Below are positions 1 to 7,389 of a DNA stretch of 10,824 nucleotides, one piece after another. The notes beneath the pieces were generated by a model that was not told where the DNA came from, did not search any database, and worked only from the letters and a program-made list of their open reading frames with translations. How positions within the stretch are numbered: position 1 is the stretch's first letter; each line of letters opens with the position of its first letter. Origin of the DNA: Tardiphaga sp. (GTDB taxonomy: Bacteria; Pseudomonadota; Alphaproteobacteria; Rhizobiales; Xanthobacteraceae); contig JAQGJY010000019.1 of the NCBI GenBank assembly GCA_028290325.1, positions 1-10,824 on the forward strand, written 5' to 3'. The position numbers and the translations under genes are program-made.

Positions 1-150
1 CGCCTGCTCGATGCCGTCAGTGACGCATTCGACGAACGGCCTTTGGACCTGCTGTGGTCGCCGCCGCTGGTGCCGCAGTCCGCCGCCAACGATAATGATC
101 TGACATGGGCGCTGGTGCCGTTTCCCGAGGGCTGGCGGGGGTCGTGCTAA
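1..150 (+). CDS. 3' end of an unidentified protein-coding gene (partial)
   Basis: An open frame runs from the first base of the window to a TAA at 148-150, giving the last 49 residues of a protein whose start lies outside. The tail begins RLLDAVSDAFDERPLDLLW and ends in FPEGWRGSC. It has an acidic, helix-like first half, then a proline-rich stretch, a short AANDND patch and an aromatic C-terminus. Codon choice has the G/C-rich third positions of the neighbouring genes, which supports real coding. I do not recognise the family, and 49 residues are too few to assign one. The gene reads in the same direction as the tRNA-Cys gene, which starts 90 bp downstream behind its own promoter-like sequence. 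Confidence 0.6.
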   Translation, partial: RLLDAVSDAFDERPLDLLWSPPLVPQSAANDNDLTWALVPFPEGWRGSC

Positions 151-196
151 CCGCCTGCTTGTCAAGGCTGCGGATCAGGATGCGACGCGGTCGGTC

Positions 197-225
197 GGTT
201 GCCTATCGCGGACAGGCCGTATAAG
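197..225 (+). promoter_or_regulatory. Putative sigma-70 promoter of tRNA-Cys
   Basis: A TATAAG hexamer at 220-225 matches the -10 consensus at five of six positions. It sits 15 bp upstream of the first base of the mature tRNA, so a start near 232 would leave a short 5' leader for RNase P to remove. The -35 side is less clear: TTGCCT at 199-204 gives a 15-bp spacer, while GGTTGC at 197-202 gives 17 bp with a poorer hexamer. The strong -10 and its position before a stable RNA gene carry the call. Confidence 0.5.
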
Positions 226-240
226 AGTTCGACGTTATGG

Positions 241-314
241 GGCCACGTGGCGGAGTGGTTACGCAACGGTCTGCAAAACCGTGTACTCCGGTTCAATTCC
301 GGACGTGGCCTCCA
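241..314 (+). tRNA. tRNA-Cys (anticodon GCA)
   Basis: The sequence folds into a complete cloverleaf. The seven-pair acceptor stem is 241-247 with 304-310, perfectly matched. The D arm pairs 250-252 with 262-264 and carries the GG of the D loop at 257-258. The anticodon stem pairs 266-270 with 278-282, all five pairs matched, and encloses loop 271-277 with GCA at 273-275. The T stem pairs 287-291 with 299-303 and has the TTC-initiated loop 292-298. The discriminator base at 311 is T, the identity base expected for cysteine tRNA. CCA at 312-314 is encoded in the gene. The variable region is four nucleotides (283-286), so position 47 is absent. It is a class I tRNA of normal length that decodes UGC and UGU. 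Confidence 0.97.
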
Positions 315-392
315 TCACAATGTCCGGTCACGAACTCCTGACCCGCGCTCATTACCCCGCGCTTATTTTATCATGAGCCAGCAGGCGCTGTC

Positions 393-1115
393 TCAGCCGC
401 GCTTTTTGCGCCGGTAGTCGCGTTTCGGCTTTGGTTTCGGAGCCAGTTCGGGAACATTGGCCTGCGCATCGCGATAGGTCGCGAGCATATGCTCGAAGCT
501 CTTGACGAGCGTCGCCTCGATCTCCGGTTTGCGCTCCAGTCCGGCCACCAGCATCGCGACGGCTTCCAGCGTCGAGAGCCCGTCGCGGCGCGGCTCGCGG
601 CGCAATTTGCCGTAGCGCGACGGCTGCGCCGGGTTGAGGATCACGCGGCGGCATTTCAGCATCCACGCGTTGCGCCACCACAGCGCCTTGGCTTGGCTCC
701 ACGTCCCGTCCAGCACCACAATGCCCTGCAAATCCTTCAGAATCTCGCGCTGATTTTCCTCAAGCTGGCCCTTCTTGTCGATCGCGACGATCACGCGGTC
801 GGTCTCCAGATCGGCGACCTTGGCCGAGCCGAGATAGAGAATCGCCCAGCGCTGCGGATCGACCTCGCGGCCGAGGATCTTCGACAGACTCGGCCATGAC
901 AGCCCGACCTCGACCAGCGCATTGCGGAAATGCAGCGCGGTGACGCGTGCCGTCGCGAGCAGCCGGTCCTGCTCCTGCGGATGTTGCAGGATCAGGACCG
1001 AAATCTTGTTGTCGATCGGGACGATGCTGTCGCAGATGCACAGCGGCTCCGGCTTATGGCAGCGCGGGCATTCCGGGATCGGCTCAAGTTCCGTGGTGGC
1101 GGCAATCTGGGTCAT
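393..1115 (-). CDS. tapT: DTW-domain tRNA-uridine aminocarboxypropyltransferase (TapT family)
   Basis: This 240-residue protein has all the hallmarks of the DTW family. A Cys4 zinc-binding cluster is formed by C16, C19, C26 and C28 in a CxxC...CIC arrangement. Residues 44-48 (LQHPQ) match the family's HPxE-like strand. The signature DGTWSQAKAL starts at residue 136. The segment SRYGKLRREP...LSTLEAVA at about 166-187 forms the SAM-binding, SPOUT-like core. The family member E. coli TapT (YfiP) transfers the 3-amino-3-carboxypropyl group of SAM to U47 of several tRNAs, making acp3U. The C-terminal 15 residues are very basic (KPKPKRDYRRKKRG), which suits RNA binding. The ATG at 1115 is the only sensible start, because an in-frame TAG lies three codons upstream. 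There is no Shine-Dalgarno sequence. The gene follows mdtC by 34 nt and converges on the tRNA-Cys gene. Substrate position is inferred from the family; TapT versus a close DTWD relative cannot be separated here. Confidence 0.9.
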   Translation of the reverse strand: MTQIAATTELEPIPECPRCHKPEPLCICDSIVPIDNKISVLILQHPQEQDRLLATARVTALHFRNALVEVGLSWPSLSKILGREVDPQRWAILYLGSAKVADLETDRVIVAIDKKGQLEENQREILKDLQGIVVLDGTWSQAKALWWRNAWMLKCRRVILNPAQPSRYGKLRREPRRDGLSTLEAVAMLVAGLERKPEIEATLVKSFEHMLATYRDAQANVPELAPKPKPKRDYRRKKRG

Positions 1116-1120
1116 GCGCC

Positions 1121-1149
1121 GCTATACGCCGCGCCGCCGCCAGCGGCAA
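1121..1149 (-). promoter_or_regulatory. Putative promoter of the tapT-like gene, giving a leaderless mRNA
   Basis: On the minus strand, TTGCCG (1149-1144) and TATAGC (1126-1121) are separated by exactly 17 bp. Each hexamer matches the sigma-70 consensus at four of six positions. Transcription starting six to eight bases after the -10 element would begin at about 1115-1113, which is the ATG of the DTW gene. The 25 bases before the ATG hold no purine-rich ribosome-binding site, which fits a leaderless start. The spacer is GC-rich coding-like sequence, so chance remains possible. Confidence 0.4.
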
Positions 1150-4100
1150 CTATTCCGCCGGCGCGGCGACGGGAGACGGTTGACGCCGCCAGCGCCGCCG
1201 GAGCCGGTCGATCAGCAGATAGATCACCGGCGTCGTGTACAGCGTCAGGATCTGGGAGACGAACAATCCGCCAATGATGGTGATGCCGAGCGGGCGACGC
1301 AATTCAGTGCCCGGGCCGGTCGCGATCACGAGCGGAATGCCGGCGAACAACGCCGCCAGCGTCGTCATCAGGATCGGCCGAAACCGCGCGCTGCACGCCT
1401 CGAAGATCGCGTCCGCCGATGACAGGCCGCGATTGCGCTCCGCGTCGAGCGCGAAATCCACCATCATGATTCCGTTTTTCTTGACGATGCCGATCAGCAG
1501 AATGATTCCGACAAAGGCGATCACCGTCAGCGGCGTGTTGGTCAATTGCAGCGCGAGCAGCGCGCCGAGCCCGGCCGACGGCAGCGTCGAGATGATCGTC
1601 AGCGGATGGGCGAGGCTCTCATAGAGCACGCCGAGCACGATATACATCGCGATCAGGGCTCCCAAAATCAGCAGCGGCTGCCGCCCGGCGGTCTTGGCGA
1701 AATCCGCGGCGTTGCCGTCAAAGCTGCCGCGAATACCTTCGGGCATGTGCAATTCATCGACCGCGCGCTGGATATTGACCGTCGCGGTCTGCAATTGCAC
1801 CTCGGGCATCAGGTTGAACGAGACGGTCGTCGAGGGAAATCCCTGCGAGTGATAGACCGCGAGCGGCGCGATGCCACGCTCGACCTTGACCAGCGCCGAC
1901 AGCGGCACCTGCGCGCCATTCGCGCCGGCGACGTAGATGCGTTGCAGGTCGGACGGATCGGTCTGGAATTTCGGGTCGATCTCCATCACCACTTTGTATT
2001 GATTGCGCTGGGTGTAGATCGTCGAAATCTGCCGCTGCGAGAACGCGTTGTTCAGCGCGTTGTCGATATTCTGCACGCTGACGCCGAGGCTTGCCGCGGT
2101 CTTGCGATCGATCAGCAGATTGAGCTGCAGGCCGCCCGGCTCGCGATCGCTGGAGACATCGGTGATGCCGTCGATGCTCTCCATCCGCTTGCCGACGATC
2201 GGGGCCCATTTCTGCAACAGACCGAGATCGGTCGAGGTCAGCGTATACTGATAGTCGCTGTCGCTCTGCCGGCCGCCGGCGCGGATATCCTGCGCCGCGA
2301 ACATGAACAGCCGGATGCCCGGCACGACCGACAGGTTTCGGCGCAGCCGATCGATCACCTGCTGGGTCGCGACCTTGCCGTCGCGATCCGCCGTCGCTTT
2401 CAGGCTGATGAACATGGTGCCGCGATTGGCCCCGCCGCCGCCCGGCCCGCCCGACCCGCCCAACGACGAGCCGACGCTGGCGACCGCCTGATCGGCCAGC
2501 ACGATGTCGGCCAGGCGTTGTTGCAGGCCAAGCATCGACTGGAACGAAATGTCCGCCGAGGCGCGCGTCGCGCCGATGACGAAACCGGAATCGTCGGTCG
2601 GGAAATAGCCTTTCGGGGTTTTGACGTAGAGAAACACCGTCAGCGCGATCGTGGCGAAGAACACGACCAGGGTGAGAAACGGAAAGCCGAGCACCGCGTG
2701 CAGCGTGCGCTCATAGAAGCGCACGATCCGCGACAGCGTGCCTTCGATCGCGCGATCGAACCAGGTCGCATCATGCGACGTCGCGCCCTTGATATAGCGC
2801 GCGCAGATCATCGGCGTCACCGTCAGCGACACGACGGTGGAGACGATGATGGCGAAGGTCAGCGTCAGCGAAAATTCGCGCAGCAAGCGGCCGACGATGC
2901 CGTCCATGAAGATCAGCGGCGTGAACGCCGCGATGAGCGAGAGACTGATCGACAACACCGTGAAGCCGATCTGCTTCGCGCCTTCGAGCGCCGCCTCGAA
3001 CGGCTTCATGCCGTGTTCGAGATTGCGGTACATGTTCTCGATCATCACGATCGCATCGTCGACGACGAAGCCGACCGAGATCGCCAGCGCCATCAGTGAC
3101 AGGTTGTCGATCGAAAAGCCGGCCAGCCACATCCCGGCGCAGGTCCCGGCCAGCGCCAGCGGCACCGAAATGCCGGCCGCGATTGTCGGCGTGATCCGGC
3201 GCAGAAACACGAAGACCACGACCATCACCAGCAGCGCCGTGGCGCCGAGCGTCCATTGCATGTCCTCGACGCTGGCGCGGATGGTGCCGGTGCGATCGGT
3301 CAGCACCGACACTTCGACCGCCGCCGGGATCAGCTTCTTGATCTCGGGGATCAGCGCCCTGACCCGGTCGACCGTGTCGATGACGTTGGCATCGCCCTGC
3401 TTGGTGATCTGGATCAGCACCGCGGGATGCTTGTTGAACCACGCGATCGAGCGGCTGTTGCGTGTGGCATCCTCGACCTCGGCGACATCGGACAGCCGCA
3501 GGAAGTTGCCGTTCGAGCTTTTGACCACGATGTCGGCGAATTCGGCCGCCGTCCGCATCTGGCGGTTGATCGACAGCGTCTCGCTCTGTCGCCCGCCGTT
3601 GAAGATGCCGACCGGGCCGAGTGGATTGGCGTTGACGATCGCGGTGCGCACGTCGTCGGTCGCGATGCCGGCAGTCGCCAGCGCAACCGGATTGAGCGCG
3701 ATGCGGACCGCCGGTTGATCCGCGCCGGAGACATTCACCTCGCCGACGCCCGGCACCTGCGAGATGCGCTGCAGCAACACCGTATCGGCGACGTCGTAGA
3801 TCGCGGCGGGCGAAATCGTCTTCGAGGTCAGCGCCAGAATGAAGACGGGCGCGGCGGACGGATTGGCCTTGCGGAAACGCGGCAGCGTCGGCAGATCGGT
3901 CGGCAGATCGGCCAGCGAGGCATTGATCGCCGCCTGCACGTCGCGCGCGGCCTTGTCGATGTCGCGGCCGATCGCGAATTGCAACTGGATGCTGGTCGAG
4001 CCGAGCGAACTGACCGACGTGATCTGATCGATACCGGCGATGACGCCGAGGCGTTTTTCGAGCGGCGCGGCGACTGTCGCCGCCATCACCGAGGGGTCGG

Positions 4101-4263
4101 CGCCGGGCCGCGAGGCCGAGACGCGGATCGACGGGAAGTCGACGTTGGGGACCGCCGCGACGGGCAGAAAGAAATACGCGACGACGCCGATCAGGAACAG
4201 GCCGATCGCCAGCAGCGTGGTGCCGACCGGCCTGCGAATGAACGGTTCGGAAATCGACGCCAT
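1150..4263 (-). CDS. mdtC: RND multidrug efflux transporter, MdtC-type subunit
   Basis: This is a 1037-residue inner-membrane RND (HAE1) pump of normal family length. TM1 spans about 13-34, the first periplasmic porter loop about 35-330, TM2-TM7 about 335-547, the second loop about 550-860, and TM8-TM12 about 863-1012. The proton relay is intact: D402 and D403 in TM4 (GFVVDDAIVMIEN) and K929 in TM10 (GIVKKNGIMMVDF). RKANPS (131-136), AGGRQSDSDYQYTL (663-676) and FSQRQISTIY (741-750) resemble E. coli MdtC more than MdtB, so I assign the C subunit. MdtC works with MdtB in a heterotrimer that exports bile salts, novobiocin and similar compounds in E. coli; substrates here are unknown. The ATG overlaps the mdtB stop by one base (TGATG) and lacks a Shine-Dalgarno sequence, so translation is probably coupled. 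A glycine-rich patch at 599-611 (SSLGGSGGPGGGG) looks longer than in E. coli MdtC. Confidence 0.93.
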   Translation of the reverse strand: MASISEPFIRRPVGTTLLAIGLFLIGVVAYFFLPVAAVPNVDFPSIRVSASRPGADPSVMAATVAAPLEKRLGVIAGIDQITSVSSLGSTSIQLQFAIGRDIDKAARDVQAAINASLADLPTDLPTLPRFRKANPSAAPVFILALTSKTISPAAIYDVADTVLLQRISQVPGVGEVNVSGADQPAVRIALNPVALATAGIATDDVRTAIVNANPLGPVGIFNGGRQSETLSINRQMRTAAEFADIVVKSSNGNFLRLSDVAEVEDATRNSRSIAWFNKHPAVLIQITKQGDANVIDTVDRVRALIPEIKKLIPAAVEVSVLTDRTGTIRASVEDMQWTLGATALLVMVVVFVFLRRITPTIAAGISVPLALAGTCAGMWLAGFSIDNLSLMALAISVGFVVDDAIVMIENMYRNLEHGMKPFEAALEGAKQIGFTVLSISLSLIAAFTPLIFMDGIVGRLLREFSLTLTFAIIVSTVVSLTVTPMICARYIKGATSHDATWFDRAIEGTLSRIVRFYERTLHAVLGFPFLTLVVFFATIALTVFLYVKTPKGYFPTDDSGFVIGATRASADISFQSMLGLQQRLADIVLADQAVASVGSSLGGSGGPGGGGANRGTMFISLKATADRDGKVATQQVIDRLRRNLSVVPGIRLFMFAAQDIRAGGRQSDSDYQYTLTSTDLGLLQKWAPIVGKRMESIDGITDVSSDREPGGLQLNLLIDRKTAASLGVSVQNIDNALNNAFSQRQISTIYTQRNQYKVVMEIDPKFQTDPSDLQRIYVAGANGAQVPLSALVKVERGIAPLAVYHSQGFPSTTVSFNLMPEVQLQTATVNIQRAVDELHMPEGIRGSFDGNAADFAKTAGRQPLLILGALIAMYIVLGVLYESLAHPLTIISTLPSAGLGALLALQLTNTPLTVIAFVGIILLIGIVKKNGIMMVDFALDAERNRGLSSADAIFEACSARFRPILMTTLAALFAGIPLVIATGPGTELRRPLGITIIGGLFVSQILTLYTTPVIYLLIDRLRRRWRRQPSPVAAPAE

Positions 4264-7200
4264 CAGGGCGCGCTCGCGGGTGCGGGCTGTCGCGGCGATG
4301 GCTTTTCGAACCGGCGGTTGATGCGATCGAGCGCCAAATAGATCACGGGTGTGGTGTAGAGGGTCAGCAATTGGCTCAGCACCAGACCGCCGATGATCGA
4401 GACGCCGAGCGGAAAGCGCAGTTCGGAACCGGTGCCGCTTTCCAACGCCAGTGGCAGCGCCCCGAACAGCGCCGCCAACGTCGTCATCATGATCGGCCGA
4501 AACCGCAGCAGACAGGCTTGCACGATCGCCTCTTCCGGCGACATCCCGCCATGGCGCTCGGCGTCAAGCGCGAAGTCGATCATCATGATCGCGTTCTTCT
4601 TGACGATGCCCATCAGCAGGATGATGCCGATCAGACCGATCACCGACAGATCCTGTCCACACAGCATCAGCGCCAGAATGGCGCCGACGCCGGCCGACGG
4701 CAGCGTCGACAGGATCGTGATCGGGTGAATGAAGCTCTCATAGAGCACGCCGAGCACGATGTAGATCGTCACCAATGCGGCCAGGATCAGCCACGGCTGG
4801 CCGGCCAGCGACTTCGAGAATTCCGCCGCATCACCCGAATACAATCCGGCGATACCGGTCGGCATGCCGATGCGCGCCTCGATGTCCGTCAGCGCCTTCA
4901 CGGCGTCGCCGAGCGCCGCGCCCGGGGCCAGATTGTAGCTCAGGGACACCGCCGGAAACTGCGCCTGATGCGAGATCGCCAGCGGCGCGGTCGTTCGCGT
5001 CAGCGTCGCCACGGCGGAGATCGGCACCTGCGCGCCGGCGGTGCCGGGCACGTAGAGCTTCGACAGGATATCGGGGTCGCGCTGATTTTCCGGCAACGCC
5101 TCGAGCACGACGCGATACTGATTGGCCTGACCGTAGATCGTTGAAATCTGGCGCTGCGCGAAGGCATCGTTCAACGTATCGGTGATGGCTTGCAGGCTGA
5201 CGCCGAGCTGGCCGGCGCGTTGGCGATTGACGTCGAGCGCGGCGCGCAGGCCGGCGTCCTGCGCCTCGGACGACACGTCGCGAAACAGCGGGTCGTTGCG
5301 CAACTCCGCGACCAGCCTGCCGGCCCACAGCGAGACCTGGGTCGCGTCGGTGCCGGTCAGCGTGTATTGATATTGCGAGCGGCTGGCCTGCGTCGAAATC
5401 TGGATGTCCTGCACCGGCTGGAAATACACCGCCATGCCGGGAATGCCGGCAACGCGTTCCTTCAGCCGCGCGATCACGGTGACGATATCCGTCGTGCGCT
5501 CGCCCTTCGGGCGCAGCGTCAGAACGAGGCGGCCGACATTGGTGGTCGGATTGACCGCGCCCGCCCCGATCACCGACACGACGCCGGTGACGTCGGGATC
5601 GGCCTTGATCGCCGCCGCCGTCGCGGTCTGGCGCGCCTGCATCTCCGCGAACGACACATCAGCGCCCGCTTCCGTCACCGCGACGATCGAGGCGGTGTCC
5701 TGCAACGGCAGAAAGCCTTTCGGCGCGACGATATAGAGCCCGACCGTGGCGACGAGGGTGATCAACGTCACGAGCAATGTGGTCGGCTGGTGCCGCAGCA
5801 CCATCAGCAGCGTGCGGTGATAGAATTCGACCATGCGGTCGATGAAGCGGCTCGCCGCGGCCAGACCCGGCACCGCGAATTCCTCATGCATCGGCTTCAA
5901 CAGCCGCGAGCACATCATCGGCGTCAGCGTCAGAGACACCACCATCGACGTGACCACGGCGATGGTCAGCGTCAACGCGAACTCGCGGAACATGCGGCCG
6001 ACGAGGCCCGACATGAACAAGAGCGGGATGAACACGGCGATCAGCGACACGGTCAGCGAGATCACGGTGAAACCGATTTCGCTGGCGCCTTTCAGCGCCG
6101 CCTCCATCGGGCCCTCGCCATCCTCCATGTGGCGGACGATGTTCTCGATCATGACGATCGCGTCATCGACGACAAAGCCGGTGCCGATCGTCAGCGCCAT
6201 CAGCGACAGATTGTCGAGGCTGAAACCGGCGAAATACATCACACCGAATGAGGTGATCAGCGACAGCGGCAGCGCGACGCCCGCGATCAACGTCGCGCGC
6301 AGCGAGCGCAGAAACAACAGCACGACGAGCGTCACCAGCACGACCGACAGCACCAGCGTGTATTGCACGTCGTGCACCGAGGCGCGGATCGTGACGGTGC
6401 GATCGCTGACGATGGTCAGCTTGACCCCGGCGGGGATCGCGCGCTCGATCCTCGGGATTTCCTCCCTGATCTGGCGCACCACCTCGATGACATTGGCGCC
6501 GGGCTGGCGCTGGATGTCCACGATCACGGCGGGCGTGCCGTTGTACCAGCCGCCGGTGCGGTCGTTCTCCAGCCCGTCGACGATCCGCGCGACATCGCCG
6601 ATCGTGACCGGCGAGCCGTTGCGATAGGCGATGATGATCGGCTTGTAGGCTTCGGCGGCGGCGATCTGATCGTTGGCCGCGATGGTGTAGGCCTGCTGCG
6701 CGCCGTCGAGCGAACCTTTCGGGCCGGAGACATTGGCGCCCGCGATCGCGGCGCGCAAATCCTCCAGCGAGATCCCGTAGGACGCCAGCCGCGCGAGATC
6801 GGCCTGCACCCGCACGGCCGGTTTCAGCCCGCCCAGCACGGCGACGCGGCCGACGCCGGAAATCTGGCTGAGACGTTGCCCAATCAGGCTGTCGGCGAGA
6901 TCGCTCATCGACCGCAGCGAGATCGTCTCGGACGTCAGCGCCAATGTCATCACGGCGGCATCCGCCGGATTGACCTTGGCGTAAACCGGCGGGTACGGCA
7001 GGTTCTTCGGCAGGATGCCGGCGGCGGCGTTGATCGCGGCCTGTACGTCCTGCGTCGCGCCGTCGATGTCGCGGTTGAGGTCGAATTGCAACGAGATCTG
7101 GCTGACGCCGAACGAACTCGTCGAGGTCATCGAGGTCAGTGACGGGATCTGCCCGAGTTGTCGCTCCAGCGGCGCGGTGATCAGCGACGCGATCACATCG

Positions 7201-7367
7201 GGGCTGGCGCCGGGCAACTGCGTCGAGACCTGCACGGTCGGGAAATCAACCTGCGGCAGCGCCGACACCGGCAGCGCCCAGTAGCCGAGCAATCCGCCGA
7301 TCAACAGCGCGACGCCGAGCAGCGACGTCGCGACCGGCCTGCGGATGAACGGTTCGGAAACGCTCAT
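4263..7367 (-). CDS. mdtB: RND multidrug efflux transporter, MdtB-type subunit
   Basis: This is a 1034-residue RND (HAE1) pump with twelve TM segments and two large porter loops (about 33-330 and 550-855). D401 and D402 in TM4 (GFVVDDAIVMIEN) and K924 in TM10 (GIVKKNAIMMIDF) complete the proton relay. The stretches VYAKVNPAD (128-136), ANVSGPKGSLDG (211-222) and IIIAYRNGSPV (244-254) are typical of MdtB rather than MdtC. In E. coli, studies of the MdtB2C heterotrimer assign proton translocation mainly to MdtB and substrate handling to MdtC. The frame stays open upstream to 7598, but those 77 extra codons are arginine-rich antisense-like sequence overlapping the fusion-protein gene. The ATG at 7367 gives MSVSEPFIRRPV, the same N-terminus pattern as its neighbour, and lies 22 nt after the mdtA stop. 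A weak GGGGA precedes it by about ten bases. The C-terminal tail is rich in Pro and Ala (PSPRQPAPASAP). Confidence 0.93.
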   Translation of the reverse strand: MSVSEPFIRRPVATSLLGVALLIGGLLGYWALPVSALPQVDFPTVQVSTQLPGASPDVIASLITAPLERQLGQIPSLTSMTSTSSFGVSQISLQFDLNRDIDGATQDVQAAINAAAGILPKNLPYPPVYAKVNPADAAVMTLALTSETISLRSMSDLADSLIGQRLSQISGVGRVAVLGGLKPAVRVQADLARLASYGISLEDLRAAIAGANVSGPKGSLDGAQQAYTIAANDQIAAAEAYKPIIIAYRNGSPVTIGDVARIVDGLENDRTGGWYNGTPAVIVDIQRQPGANVIEVVRQIREEIPRIERAIPAGVKLTIVSDRTVTIRASVHDVQYTLVLSVVLVTLVVLLFLRSLRATLIAGVALPLSLITSFGVMYFAGFSLDNLSLMALTIGTGFVVDDAIVMIENIVRHMEDGEGPMEAALKGASEIGFTVISLTVSLIAVFIPLLFMSGLVGRMFREFALTLTIAVVTSMVVSLTLTPMMCSRLLKPMHEEFAVPGLAAASRFIDRMVEFYHRTLLMVLRHQPTTLLVTLITLVATVGLYIVAPKGFLPLQDTASIVAVTEAGADVSFAEMQARQTATAAAIKADPDVTGVVSVIGAGAVNPTTNVGRLVLTLRPKGERTTDIVTVIARLKERVAGIPGMAVYFQPVQDIQISTQASRSQYQYTLTGTDATQVSLWAGRLVAELRNDPLFRDVSSEAQDAGLRAALDVNRQRAGQLGVSLQAITDTLNDAFAQRQISTIYGQANQYRVVLEALPENQRDPDILSKLYVPGTAGAQVPISAVATLTRTTAPLAISHQAQFPAVSLSYNLAPGAALGDAVKALTDIEARIGMPTGIAGLYSGDAAEFSKSLAGQPWLILAALVTIYIVLGVLYESFIHPITILSTLPSAGVGAILALMLCGQDLSVIGLIGIILLMGIVKKNAIMMIDFALDAERHGGMSPEEAIVQACLLRFRPIMMTTLAALFGALPLALESGTGSELRFPLGVSIIGGLVLSQLLTLYTTPVIYLALDRINRRFEKPSPRQPAPASAP

Positions 7368-7389
7368 GGCTGTCCGATCCCCGCCATCG

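Noticed and set aside
403..418. Hairpin GGCGCAAAAAGCGC near the end of the DTW gene as its terminator
   Set aside because: It lies inside the coding sequence, in the basic C-terminal codons. The A/T run is in the loop rather than after the stem.
241..1115. Idea that the TapT-like enzyme is linked to tRNA-Cys because that tRNA is its substrate
   Set aside because: The tRNA has a four-nucleotide variable region and lacks position 47, the uridine modified by TapT. The two genes also converge rather than share a transcript, so the adjacency looks accidental.
1546..3099. Long plus-strand open frame of 517 codons, with similar ones at 3256-4341, 5190-6251 and 7345-8781
   Set aside because: They lie antisense to strongly supported pump genes. 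Their products are almost only Arg, Asp, His, Gln, Gly and Ala, as expected from reading GC-rich codons backwards, and they show no domain motifs.
1150..7367. Tandem RND genes as a recent duplication or long direct repeat
   Set aside because: The proteins are paralogous but clearly diverged, matching MdtB and MdtC separately. I saw no long identical DNA stretches between them.
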